The notes under the pieces were generated by a model. The model was not told where the DNA came from and did not search any database. It saw only the letters and a list, made by a program, of their open reading frames with translations. Shown one piece after another: positions 47,301-58,369 of a stretch of 64,000 nt of DNA. Position 1 is the first letter of the stretch. Each line of letters opens with the position of its first letter. This DNA is from Ziziphus jujuba (taxonomy: Eukaryota; Streptophyta; Magnoliopsida; Rosales; Rhamnaceae). Position numbers and translations under genes: made by a program. Location of the stretch: NCBI RefSeq assembly GCF_031755915.1, contig NC_083384.1, positions 27,446,001-27,510,000 on the forward strand, read 5' to 3'.

Positions 47301-49949
47301 ATTGGGACATCAAGAGCATAATCAACATACTGCTCAAACCTGGATAAGAAAACCAACAGAAGTATCATAACTAACCGAACCGACATGTACCATTATGAGA
47401 TAAATTGAATTTCAAAATTGAATAACAAGCTTTCCATCAAGAAGATTGCAAATCATAGATGTACCCAAATGAGTCGTCAAAAACAAAGGGAAGCATGCCA
47501 GTGCGGTTCCTATCAGTGTCTGTCCAAATATGGCTGTAACAAAAGCAGAAAGATCAACAAGGACACCAAGGAAAAATGAAGTGTAAAGAACATAAGACAA
47601 ACAAAATATTAGAATTTTTAGAAACCTTCTCATGCTAACAAAGCCATTCGGCTTTCCTTCAGTGAATGGAGAATTTGCAAATAGAGCTGTTGCTATCTGT
47701 TTCAGTTCTCTATTGGTTAGATTTCATTGTCAGAAAATTTTGAACAAAAACAGAAGGGGCTCAAGTTCCTCACAGGCTGCAAAGCAAGACCAGCACGAAA
47801 CTTTCTTATCATGTCTGCTTCTGAACTAAAGTCCAAATTAACCTACAGAAGTGAATGTTATTGTACATTAATTTCCTATTGTAACACAAGTTACACATGT
47901 TAGATTGGAAGATATATTTCAACAAAACAACGGATATATCATAAACATGAATAACCTAAATAGCATTGTAATAATTATCTTACCTGTACAGTGCATGTCC
48001 TAAACATCATATCAAGTCCAAGTGAGCCAACTTTGGGCATGTAATTTTTCATAATCTCATATCTTCCCTGAGCCAATCATTCTGTCAGTTTGAAAGTAAA
48101 CAAAGTATCCAGTCCCAAAAAAAGTATGAAAATTAGTGTTATTAAAAGGCTGAATTTACGAAATGACAGTCTGAAATTGCAAAGGAATTTAATAGAAGTA
48201 GAAATTCCCACAATTAATGCCAATCTTAATCATAAATAAAGAAGTTTAATGCATGAAGAACTATTTTTAGGATCCAACTTCAGTGGCTTTGTACCCAGTC
48301 AAATAAAGTGGGTGCAGAAGAAAAATGGTACTGTCTGTCAGAGCCAAATTAACTAATCTAATCAAATACGAATTTTGTTTATAGGACTAAAAAAGGGAAA
48401 TTTCTTCTTATGCTATCTTAATATTTGTCTTCTTTAACCGGTTATAACACGTGTCATTTACATCCAGTTCAAATGATTTAATAACGGAATAAGCAATACC
48501 TTGGGCATCACAGGTATGTCTTTAATTCCCCATTTAGGCTGGAAACCAATTCCCAGAAATCCAATGCCCATTTCCTCGGCTACGGCTTTAACCTAATAAG
48601 AATTTTTAGAAAGAAAAAGCATTTAAACACAGATGTGCATTTATAGTTATTGTATGAAAAGTGCAGGTGCACGTGCATGAGTGAGAGGGAGAAGAATATA
48701 CAAGAGACACCAAAAATAAGTAGTTCATTGATGCTGAAATGCCGTAAGCAGAGACTGAACAGCAAGATCTAGTAGCCCATAAGTATTGTACAAGTTACAC
48801 AACAAGCTTGCATGCATATGCTAGTACATAATTGTTTCAACTGACCTGATAAAGGTGAGAGTTAACTTCAGCACAAGTTTGATGTAACGTTTCAAGAGGA
48901 GCACCACTAAGCTCAAACTGACCACCTGGCTCCAGTGATATGCTTTGCTTGCCCTGGCCATAATTTTATATTACTTTTCGAAATTTACCAGCCATAAATG
49001 ACAAAAGGTTTCTTGATAGTTGCTTTGATAATGGACAAGAATGTCCCTAAAAAATAACTTGCAAATATTATCATAACTATGTAGGAAACAAAGCTCACAA
49101 CCTACAGTAGATAGATGATAGATAGGAAGATTGTATAGAGAGAGTGCCAAAAAGAAGAAGATAGTTATTTACCTGCTTGAGTCCAATAATGTATTCACCC
49201 TCCATTATTTTATCCCAATCAAATCTCTCAGCAATTCCATTGAGCAAATCTGCTATTTGTTCATATCTCATTGGCCGTAAAGTTCCAAACTCAAAACCAA
49301 ATTTCTCATGTTCTGTACCTATTCTGCAATTTTGACAGGATAAACTATTTCAAGAAAAGAAGATGGGCAGCTGACAGATGCAAGAAGAAGATTCTCCATT
49401 TCACAATAACTTTTACATGGAAAAACTTTAGGAATGGAAAAAAGAGGCTTCAGGTATTACAGTTGAATAAATAACGAAAAGAAAATGTACTTAATCAACA
49501 CATAGATATACAAAAATTAAAATAAAATAAAAAGATTGAAATTCAAATTCAAATTCAAATTTGAATTCATAAAAGTTTGTTCAATCTAACATCAGGAGTT
49601 GAGAATTGTACCTCCATTTCTCCTTAGGCTTGCATCCAGATGCCAAGTACCCTACAAGATCCTCTTTTGTCAGGGGCTTTGTGGCAACTACAGCATCTTC
49701 TGTTGGAGGACTTGCACCAACAATCACACTATGCCCTCGTTTCCACCCTGCCCCTCCACAGTTTATATGCAAAATATGCGACTTCTTGGCAGAATTATAT
49801 GATAAGGATGAGCAACCAACAAAGTTTCCCTTCATCTTGTATGCATCCACATTGTTTACCATACTCAAAATCACATTCTGTCCATACTCACTCCGAATTA
49901 TCTTGGTTCGGAAGCAGTGCAATGAACCTGTCCGTGATATGAGCGCCAT
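44334..49949 (-). CDS. GSH1: Glutamate-cysteine ligase, plastid (GSH1), 526 aa
   Basis: Catalyses ATP-dependent joining of glutamate and cysteine, the first and limiting step of glutathione synthesis, in plastids. Exons: 49612-49949, 49173-49323, 48846-48953, 48500-48592, 47984-48067, 47774-47842, 47626-47696, 47465-47533, 47246-47339, 47019-47108, 46856-46936, 46482-46574, 45633-45713, 45489-45558 and 44334-44422. All join in frame (1581 nt). The first 75 or so residues look like a transit peptide (few acidic residues, many Ser). The mature domain begins near the [16 protein letters not shown] segment. Cys190/Cys410 and Cys353/Cys368 are in the positions of the two regulatory disulphides of the Brassica enzyme, so redox activation is likely conserved. 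The protein ends in DPVFEELLY as in Arabidopsis. An in-frame ATG at 49970 would add seven residues. I prefer 49949 because MAL is the usual plant start. Confidence 0.98.
45791..45955. mobile_element. MITE-like element in a GSH1 intron
   Basis: About 165 bp in the intron between exons 46482-46574 and 45633-45713. The ends form an imperfect inverted repeat of about 40 bp. The left side reads ACCAACTGATGTGG near 45819-45832, and the same 14-mer appears reverse complemented near 45912-45925. A second GGATACCAAC phrase is also inverted, near 45813 and 45939. No coding capacity is seen. The splice sites are unaffected. Confidence 0.6.
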
Positions 49950-50001
49950 GTGGGGCCCTGGGATGTTCATATGCAACCGCTCAATCAAATATGTCTAATG
50001 C
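49950..50001 (-). promoter_or_regulatory. Second part of the GSH1 5' UTR with acceptor
   Basis: A TTGTTATAG acceptor at 50002-50010 puts 52 nt of leader directly before the ATG at 49949. With the donor at 50674/50673 it defines a 5' UTR intron of 672 bp (50002-50673). The in-frame upstream ATG at 49970 lies here. Confidence 0.6.
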
Positions 50002-50673
50002 CTATAACAATTCAAATGGTTCTCCATGATATATCACTTACTATCTAACTCAGAAGTCCACAATATTCTATAGAAATGTCCTCTGCATTGGACATAGATT
50101 TTTTTTTTTGTTTTTTTTTTTTTTTTTTAAAGGGATCCCTTGGTTTTTATTATTTAAATACTCCCCATAATGATTATTTCACTGCAATTGGCCTACTCAT
50201 AACAGGATATTCCAATACAAAATTCAACGTGACATAACCACCATCCACATTCTACCAACAACTTGCAAAGCTTACAAGATTGAATTTACCAAATTTAACA
50301 ACAAATACAAAACCATCTACCCACCCATGATCAATAAACATGCTTAATCAACACAAAATGATAACATCCAACTTATGAAAAACAAAAACAAAGAAAACAA
50401 AGAAAAACGAAAAAAAAAAGAAGCAAAATTAAAAAACCTATAGAGACTGAAAGAGAATCAGCACGGGAATGAAAAACTTAAATTCAATTAACAAATCCCA
50501 ATAAAGTGTTTCCCACAAAGCTTTGGAAATAACGAAACAACCATGATGATGAAAATTAAGACATAAAAAAGAAAAAGAAAAAAAAAGAAAAATCATAATC
50601 AAAACTTTTTGTTTCGCTTAGTCAAGCTAAGACTGAAAACAAAGATGAAACTACATAGATATAGAAGGATTAC

Positions 50674-50830
50674 CTGGTAAAGCAAAAATAGAACCAAAAT
50701 TGGACGCCTTTTTTTATTTTTTATTTTTGGGGTCTTTGGAGATGCTGACTAGGGTTTTTGCTAACCCTTTTTCTGGTTGAAGGAGAAATTTGAGAAAGAC
50801 TAGAGAGAGAGAGAGAGGGGTTTGTTTTCT
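50674..50830 (-). promoter_or_regulatory. Non-coding first exon and core promoter of GSH1 (leader module copy 1)
   Basis: The exon ends ACCAG at 50674 with donor GTAATC. It carries a telo-box (AAACCCTA, 50750-50757) and a CT-rich tract at 50799-50818, both common near plant transcription starts. The 38-nt block at 50730-50767 is identical to 57335-57372 upstream of the Myb gene, and the donor-proximal 34 nt match at about 30 positions. The coding parts of the two genes are unrelated, so this looks like a duplicated promoter/leader module. Confidence 0.75.
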
Positions 50831-50939
50831 CAGTGCTGATGAAAAGGAACAGACAGAGAGGGCACAGTGAGGACGATAATTATACAGTGCGGCACATGTT
50901 TTCTTCTCGTGTCCACTTGTCCTCGCTGTTGACACGTCA

Positions 50940-51679
50940 GTTTTCCTTGGGAACTCAATCCCATTCCTTTTATATATATATATATATATTATTGATTTTT
51001 TATTAGTAACTTTTTTTCTTTTTATTTTTCTTTTTGTTGATTCCTAATGATTATGCTGTCCTAAAACATTAAATATTTAACCTTTTTTTTTGCTTGTTAA
51101 AGTTTGATAAATTAATTATAAAAAAGACTAACTTTTTTTTTTTTTCCTTTATTCTCTTATTCCAAAGGACTTTCATATCCAATTTTCTATAAGTAAATTT
51201 TCTCTCTTTTTTTTTTTTAACACTTTAGACAACTAATAAATCCTCATGATAAAAAAAAAAAATCATATAGCTTCTGAACTATTTATTTTTACATGTTCAT
51301 TAAATAAATTTTTGATATATAATAAAAAATAATATAATTTTAAAATGATTGATATGATTTAATGTTTTGAAATTTTTATTATTGATTTTGCCACGTATTA
51401 AAATGTTTATAGAAAAACCATATAGGGATAGGTGATCTAGGATTCATTTGATTTGATTTTATTGAATATAATAATTAATTAAAAGAAATAAACAATTCTA
51501 ACATTAGAAAATACTAAATGATACTTTTTTTAAGGTGGGGGAATTCAAACTTAATTTTATTGATTGAGAAAAGATGTAATATTATTAATTGATAAATTAA
51601 AACAACTAATTACCATAAATTCAATCAAATAACAAATTAAGCTAAATCTTTTTGTTATTGGAAAACATCATTTTAAATG

Positions 51680-51715
<36 letters not shown>

Positions 51716-53870
51716 TATACATTATATATAATTTGAAATAAAATATATGCGTGTATGGTTGCTAGACAACATCTTTCTATTTTTAAATTATACTGTTCTG
51801 ACAATTTTCTTTTTTGTAGATCCCGGGCAGGCAACCAACATAAAAGAAAATAGATTTATTACTCTTATTGTACGAATGGTGTATTTGTAGTGCATTTTCA
51901 TAAGAACTTTTATTCTAGTAATGCTTTCAAGTCTTTAGCACTTTTATCAAATAGCACCTCATAAAAAATCAATTAAATGTGTTGGTTAAAAATTGTAAAA
52001 AGCACCTTTAAAAGTAAAACAAGAAATTTTAGATATTTGATACATTAATTAAAACACCAAGCACTTTTTGTTTGGAAAGAAACCTTTTTTTTTTTTTTCC
52101 CATCTAAAAAGGCACTACCACTAACAAAAAACAAAAATAAGAAAGGGGATAATGGATATTTAATTTATGAGAAAAATGTCATTTTCTCAAAAACAATGAG
52201 TATTCTTTAAAAATTTATGAATCTCATTGCACAATTATAATTAGAAATTTAATATTCGTTATTATTGATCTATTATCAATGCACAAAACAGCTTATGTGA
52301 TAATTGAATTGATAAATATTATATATGTTTATTTTCTCATATAAATTTGTAATTTTGATGGTTTATTATTACATTTATAGGGCAACGTAATGATAATATT
52401 TATCGTCTTTCTTATATAAAGTTTTAAATTTAAATAACTCGAATGATAAAAAGAATTGTTTACAGTCTTGTTTTTATTTAATTAAAATTTTTATTATTAT
52501 TATATTTTACAATTGATAAGGACGATGATAAAAAAAAATTAGATTTTCTTTGATATAATTTATGTTTATATGTTTTTGCTTCTTTAGCATAGTTTATGTT
52601 TATATATTTTTGCTTTTTTAAAAGTATTTTTTAATAAAATTATTTTTTTATTAATTTTTATAAAAAATATTTTTAAAAATAAAAAAGATATTTTTAAAAA
52701 ATTATCTGAAAACATTTTTAAAAACAACTTCTAAACTTCAAAAGCATTTTTGACTTTTCAGAACCTATATTAAACTGAGTAGTGAGGTAATTGATTACGG
52801 CATGAGGCACTATCAGGATTTTATAAGATGCCAACCGAGAAAATTCAGTTTAGAAAGGTTCTCTTTCAACTCGAAGTGGAATCCGAATGTCAAATAAAAT
52901 TGTACGCTTAATTTTTCTTACTTTTATTAAACAATAAAGTATTTAGAGTCCCACAAAATGGGTTGGGTTGCTTTCCGTCTATGTCGCTGATTGAATTTTG
53001 AACCATAAATTAAAATATTTCTAAGTTGTGGATTTTCTAACTTAAAAAATAGTTATAGTTCACTATTTTTAATGATAAACCAATTAATTAATCTACCCTA
53101 AAGAATTCTGAGAATTTTATTTGCTAAAACAATTTCCTTTTTTTTTTTTTTTTTTTTTGGGTTGTTGTGGAGACAGTCTTATTGTAACATTTGCACTTTT
53201 CCATATGTGAAATAATGGATTCGAATAACCATAATTATTATTAAAAAAAAAAAAAACTATTTTCGTCAAAGTCAAATTTGTTTCAAACTCTAAAAATTCA
53301 AATGTTTGTACCGTAACGGTTTTAAAGAACAAATAATCCTCCAATTATTTTTTTTTTTATAAATTATCTAAATATAAATAATCTATTTTTTCTTTCTTTC
53401 TCATATGATTCGATCTCGTACTCAAGAATAATCCTCAAATTATGAAATAATTATTAATTATTTTGAAATAATAATAAAAAACAATTCTTACATGGCCAAG
53501 GGCCAATGTTTTAGAAAATAATTCAAGAATAATTTATGTATTTAAATTAGCAATTTCAAGGAAAAAAATGATAAATATATAGTTTTTGATATCAAAAGAT
53601 GAGAATTCAAATATTAACTTTGCTATTAGACTTTTTTTTAACCAAAAAAAAAAAAAAATCTTTGACTAGTAGACTATTTTCGAGGCATAAAATACATATA
53701 TATATATATATATATATATAGTGAGACCTTGTTGCTATCATGATGGCATTATCTGATGTGTAATTAAGAATTGGAACATGAATGAGATTACGTGCACGTT
53801 TTGTTGGTCCCATGCGACACAGATTTGGAGGCTTCTATGTTAGTGAGTTTGTAATCAACAAGGCAGAGTA
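50940..53870. other. AT-rich intergenic region, no gene recognised
   Basis: About 2.9 kb of low-complexity AT-rich DNA with (TA)n and (AG)n at 51678-51716, poly(T) runs, and a stretch near 52560-52750 rich in AAAAGTATTTTTT-like motifs that resembles AT-rich MITE sequence. Nothing reads as coding. Confidence 0.5.
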
Positions 53871-53879
53871 AGTTAATTT

Positions 53880-54842
53880 GTGCATTTTTTTTCCTATGAC
53901 AGAGACATCGCAATCATAGAATGTCCTCCAAAATGCTTTGGGGAGCATTTCGCTTCTTCAGAATCTCAGCAGCTTCACCATCAAATCCAACTACCTCTTT
54001 CAAATTTTTTTTTTTTTTAATAACAGTTTTTAAATTTTGTGCTAAATTATTTATTTGATTTATTAACATTTATGCCTGAAATACATTCTTAGTCAGAAGG
54101 AATAAATTATTGAAAGACAAAGAAAGACCCAATCGTTATTATTATTATTATTATTATTTATAATAAACAATTTTGTTCAGTTTTATTTGTTGATAGTGGT
54201 ACAAGTTATACGTAAAAGATACAGTTTTTGTTTTCGTTTTATTTTTTTCTTTTTTGATAAAGCAATATATACAGATAAAGATAATCAAATTTATCAATAT
54301 TGTTAAAGTTGCAAAAATATTTATCAAATGATGTAGTGAAAAATATGATGATATTTAATTGGTTAATTTAAATAATATATTAAAAAGTGAGATTACCTGT
54401 AGCAAGACTGTAAAATTATTATGCGTCCCCTAAAAGAGATGGAGCATGGAATTTAAAGTTCTTGACAAAATGACACTAAATTTGACAAATTTTTATATCA
54501 ATCAAAGTTATTGCAAAATATGGAGGAAATTGCCCCTGTTTTCGAAATGTCATATAAAATCCTGTTTTCCGGCTAAAGTAAAAATACAAAGTTTTGGCCA
54601 ACTTAGATCCAAACTGAAAAAGAACAGAGAAGAAGAAGAAGAAAAAGAAGAAGCAAAGTTAACAATATGAAAATTAAACAAACATGTATCAATATTAAAA
54701 AAGATCTGTCACCTTGCGCTAGAACTTTGAGATTACAATCTTGATTGCCATGCAATTACCTGTGCAAAGAGGCCCTAAACTTTCTTCACTACAGATCCAA
54801 ATCAAATAAGACCATATGCCATCGAAACACTTTAGAATAAAT
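53880..54842. repeat. Downstream flank of the Myb gene, duplicated at 58370-59270
   Basis: Colinear similarity to the second copy. GAAATACATTCTTAG and AGAAGGAATAAATTATTGAA at 54075-54115 recur with small changes at 58515-58552. ACTTGACAAA-like and CCTGTTTTCC phrases at about 54460-54570 recur at 58705-58980. The second copy has lost about 200 bp in the middle and gained some sequence elsewhere. This shows that the duplication included the 3' flank, so it arose from DNA and not from a processed transcript. Confidence 0.75.
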
Positions 54843-56918
54843 TCAATCAACTATAGGTTTGCTATTATACACCTCCCTCGCTTCCAGTACATCAAGACAA
54901 TAACGTTTTGTTAAAACTTCAACTTGGTCAGCAAATGACTTGTTCCCATGTTCACCAATATGTTTGACCATTTGATTCCATCTCTTTCGACATAGATCTC
55001 CAGATCTATGCTCCAGCAACTCATCCCACTCCACATCCTCCATGGAGGTAGCATCCAAGCTCGACAGAGCATCAACGAGACGATAATCATCAGTATCATT
55101 CCATATTCCTTCAGCTGCCATTGGCGATCCTAACTGGCTGTACCACTTCACGCAGCAGGCAGCATTGTTTCTGGTGGAGAGCTTCTCACTAATTGCTTCC
55201 CAGGAAATAGCATCTCGCAACATGCCATGCTTAGATTTTCTTTCTTCAAAAGCTCTCATACGCAGATCCATGTTTACCAAATCAAACAAATTCTGGTACT
55301 CCTCTTGAGACCACTGACCTTTCTTTAAATTGGCCGGCTTAATTCTGCGAAAAGTATCCTTGACATGAATTCTATGTTTATTAAGTGCATCAGCCAACAT
55401 CCTCCAATTTGGTCCATGTTTCTCGTGGAACCTTTGAATAAGTTCAATTTCTTCAGCGGTCCATTTACGATCTTCTCCTCTTTCAAGCAAATTGCGGGCT
55501 CGATGATATACGCTTTCATGAGTCCTCCAAGGTAAGGCTGCCGCTATGTCCTTCCAACAACCTCTCACTTCAGGGCGTTTTTTACAGTGGAGAATGATGT
55601 CCTTGCCATCATCACCTAAGCCATGTTCTTTTATGTATTTATTAACTGCTTTCAGAATCATCTTATCTTCTTTCGGGGAATACCGCTTACCTTGTATTAA
55701 TACATCTCCGTTATAATCAGTTTCATCACCTGAAGAATCAGATGATGAAGAAAACTCCACATTTTCAGCATCATTTCCACCACGAGGAGAATTACATGAT
55801 GAAAACACCTCCACATTTTCAGCAAAAGTTACTCTTTTAGATGATCCTTCGAGTGCTGCATTTTCAGAAATTGTAGACATCCCAACACCATTTTTGGTTT
55901 TCTTTTTTCCTTTACACACACTGCCATCTGAAACTTGTTTATCTCCCTTAAAATTATTCTTCTTGTCCTTGCTGCCATGTTTATCTGACTTTGCCTTTTT
56001 GGCTTTGTATCCATCTTCTGCATTAACAACATCTGCAATGCAGCTCTGAATCAAACCTACATTAACTTCATTTTCGACATTCCTACCATCTTGAATTCCA
56101 AAATTTTCATCGTCCAGTTTCTCAGCCACAGCATCCTGCAATCCAGCTGCTGAATCATTTTCCTGGTATTTCTTCTTCGTCTTCTTCTTCTCCTTATGTG
56201 CAAACTCACTCTTTTTTGTGATTCTCTCATCTGACTTCTCCATTTCTATTCCATCACTTTTTAGTCCACCTGCCAGATCACCATCCAACTTCTCCTTCTT
56301 CCTTTTCTTCCTATTTCTTTTGCCCCTTTCTTCCTCATTGTTCATTTCAGCAATGTCCCAACATTCATAGCTATTCTGCCCCTCAGATACCTCACTCATT
56401 TTGTTATCCTCAAGTATTTCATCTGAATTCTCCTTCCTCACCAACATGAGCTCTTCCCTGATTTTCCCAGGAGAGTGATTTCTTTCTTTTGTGAGCTTTA
56501 CCCCATTAGTCACATCGTTCTTCACCACAATATCACCCACTTTCTCCCTCTTCCTCTTTTTATTCATGTTGGCACCTCCTTCCTTTCCATTTGTCTTTGA
56601 AGTGTCTCTCTGCCTCTCAACTAGCTCATCCATTGTGTTATCCTCAAAGTATCCATTCAAAGCAGACACACCATTAACCCCATCTTTCTTCTTGTCCTTA
56701 TGCTTTTTTTTCTTCTCTTTACTTTGTTTCACACCATCTCCTCCCATGTGACTCTCCTTTGAAGCCTCCTTAACTTCATCATCTTCCCCGTCAATGCTAA
56801 CTATCTGTGCCTTCTTCTTAATCCTGAGAAATTCCTCCCCATCTTCTTTAGTTTCAAATTTTGTCTCCTTGTTCATCTCGCTTTTATGCCCTTTTTCTGT
56901 ATGCACCTTTTTTCCCAT
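54843..56918 (-). CDS. Myb/SANT protein similar to RNA polymerase I termination factor (REB1/TTF1/DMTF1-like), 691 aa
   Basis: A single uninterrupted coding exon. Residues 1-405 are highly charged, with many Lys-rich runs (KEKKKKHKDKKK, KKRKRE and others) separated by acidic stretches. This looks disordered and nucleolar-type. From about residue 410 there are four Myb/SANT-like repeats: 410-480, 483-535, 533-600 and 604-655. They show the spaced tryptophans of the fold (W455, W463, W486, W505, W536). This arrangement fits plant homologues of yeast Reb1 and mammalian TTF1, which stop RNA polymerase I at rDNA terminators. The exact function is inferred from family layout. A non-coding leader exon lies upstream (57295-57410), with an acceptor TTGTTTCCAG near 56966. 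A broken copy lies at 58370-60245. Confidence 0.88.
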   Translation of the reverse strand: MGKKVHTEKGHKSEMNKETKFETKEDGEEFLRIKKKAQIVSIDGEDDEVKEASKESHMGGDGVKQSKEKKKKHKDKKKDGVNGVSALNGYFEDNTMDELVERQRDTSKTNGKEGGANMNKKRKREKVGDIVVKNDVTNGVKLTKERNHSPGKIREELMLVRKENSDEILEDNKMSEVSEGQNSYECWDIAEMNNEEERGKRNRKKRKKEKLDGDLAGGLKSDGIEMEKSDERITKKSEFAHKEKKKTKKKYQENDSAAGLQDAVAEKLDDENFGIQDGRNVENEVNVGLIQSCIADVVNAEDGYKAKKAKSDKHGSKDKKNNFKGDKQVSDGSVCKGKKKTKNGVGMSTISENAALEGSSKRVTFAENVEVFSSCNSPRGGNDAENVEFSSSSDSSGDETDYNGDVLIQGKRYSPKEDKMILKAVNKYIKEHGLGDDGKDIILHCKKRPEVRGCWKDIAAALPWRTHESVYHRARNLLERGEDRKWTAEEIELIQRFHEKHGPNWRMLADALNKHRIHVKDTFRRIKPANLKKGQWSQEEYQNLFDLVNMDLRMRAFEERKSKHGMLRDAISWEAISEKLSTRNNAACCVKWYSQLGSPMAAEGIWNDTDDYRLVDALSSLDATSMEDVEWDELLEHRSGDLCRKRWNQMVKHIGEHGNKSFADQVEVLTKRYCLDVLEAREVYNSKPIVD

Positions 56919-57184
56919 GTAGAAGAATTTTTATGCGACTAGAAGCAAATTTGTTGTGCAAATTTACTGGAAACAAGTAAACAGACTCCCTGATTACGCA
57001 AATATCAAATAACATCTTCTAAATCAATGAAAATCATATACAAAACTATCTCCGAAAATGTTTTTAAGCTCAAAATATTTTAGAAGCAGCAAAATTTAAA
57101 ATCTATAAACACAAAATTAGTTCTTAAATATTTTTAATTGCTAAACTATAAGGAGAAACGACCCAACTATAATGTGAGAGAATT

Positions 57185-57430
57185 AAGACATAAAAAATCA
57201 AAAATAAAAAATCAAAATCAAAACTTTTTGCTCCGGTTAGTAAAGTTAAAGATTGACAACAACGACGAATCTGCATAATAAATATGAAGAATACCTGGTA
57301 CCGCAAAAATTGAACCAAAATTGAAAGCGTTTTCGGGTCTTTGGAGATGCTGACTAGGGTTTTTGCTAACCCCTTTTTTTTCTGGTTGAAAGAAAAAATC
57401 GAGAGAGGGAAAAAGATAAGAAAGATGACC
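57185..57430 (-). promoter_or_regulatory. Non-coding first exon and core promoter of the Myb gene (leader module copy 2)
   Basis: The exon ends ACCAG at 57295 with donor GTATTC. The telo-box is at 57355-57362. Similarity to the GSH1 leader runs from about 57185 (intron side) to about 57415, with the perfect 38-nt block at 57335-57372. Telo-boxes are typical of ribosome-biogenesis genes, so the module fits a pol I factor more naturally than GSH1. That direction of copying is inference. Confidence 0.75.
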
Positions 57431-58204
57431 GGACGGAACCGGAAAAAGAGGTTGATAATGCCTTCGGAGTCGGAGGGTCGGGGTTCGGTGGCGGCTCTGT
57501 CTGTTCGCCGATGACTGGTTGATGTTGATATGTTTGGGTGACTCGGGTCAGGCCTATCAGTGGCAGTTTTAGAGTTAAACGAAAAAATGTGGTCAAATGT
57601 CTCTCCTACCCTTTTAAAATTTAAAACTGGTGCATTTTTTTTTTTTTTTGAAATAAAAAAAATATATTTGTACAAGAATGAATTTGGGCTTCTTTTCAAA
57701 GCTTTTTGATTCGTGTGGTTTTAGGTCAAGTTAGATGTTAAATGTAGGTTAATTTCGAGTTTTGTTTGAGGTTTAGATCACGTTAAAATTTATAATCGAG
57801 AAAGAAAAAAGATCTTTTTTTTCTTATTCTCAAAAAAAAAAAAAAAATCATGTTAACATTTAACTTAACTGAATTTTTTTATTTATGGATTAATTTCATC
57901 CAATTCTTCAATGTCTGATTTGAATATAATTTCATCCTTCTTCATTTTTTTTTTTTTTCATCTTTTAGGTCAATATGACATAGCCTATACTTTTTAGAGC
58001 TATTAGTTATAATTTTTAAAACATAAAAGATTAAGTTGAAATTAATAAAATATTCCATTTATTTTTTTTTTTAATATATTATCTAAATTACAAACTATCT
58101 AAATTTTTCGTTTTCCAATCGAGAAAAATTTGTGCGTTTATAAACATAAATAAAGATGTTCAACCACTGGAGCTAACCCGTTTTGTTCCATTTATTTACT
58201 TTAA

Positions 58205-58250
<46 letters not shown>

Positions 58251-58369
58251 TTTATTTTGAGAATACACAAGTTATAAAGTAGGTAATTAGATTTTTTTTT
58301 ATGGAATAATCCCGATAATTAAGATAACAATGAAATCGTTGTTAAGGCCCTAGTGCTTGCTTTGCTTAC
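57431..58369. other. Upstream region of the Myb gene and spacer, no gene recognised
   Basis: A less AT-rich patch at 57430-57560 is probably promoter or transcribed leader. Beyond it lie AT-rich DNA, an A-run at 57832-57847 and an (AT)n microsatellite of about 40 bp at 58208-58247. A long open frame on the minus strand (57124-57699) reads through leader and promoter and has no family similarity. Confidence 0.45.

Noticed and set aside
49599..49998. Three overlapping plus-strand open frames at the GSH1 first exon
   Set aside because: Antisense shadows of the GSH1 transit-peptide exon.
57124..57699. 191-codon minus-strand frame upstream of the Myb gene, sharing a short peptide with a frame at 50714-50935
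   Set aside because: The shared peptide comes from the duplicated non-coding leader. The frame runs through a splice donor, promoter and T-runs, so it is unlikely to be a gene.
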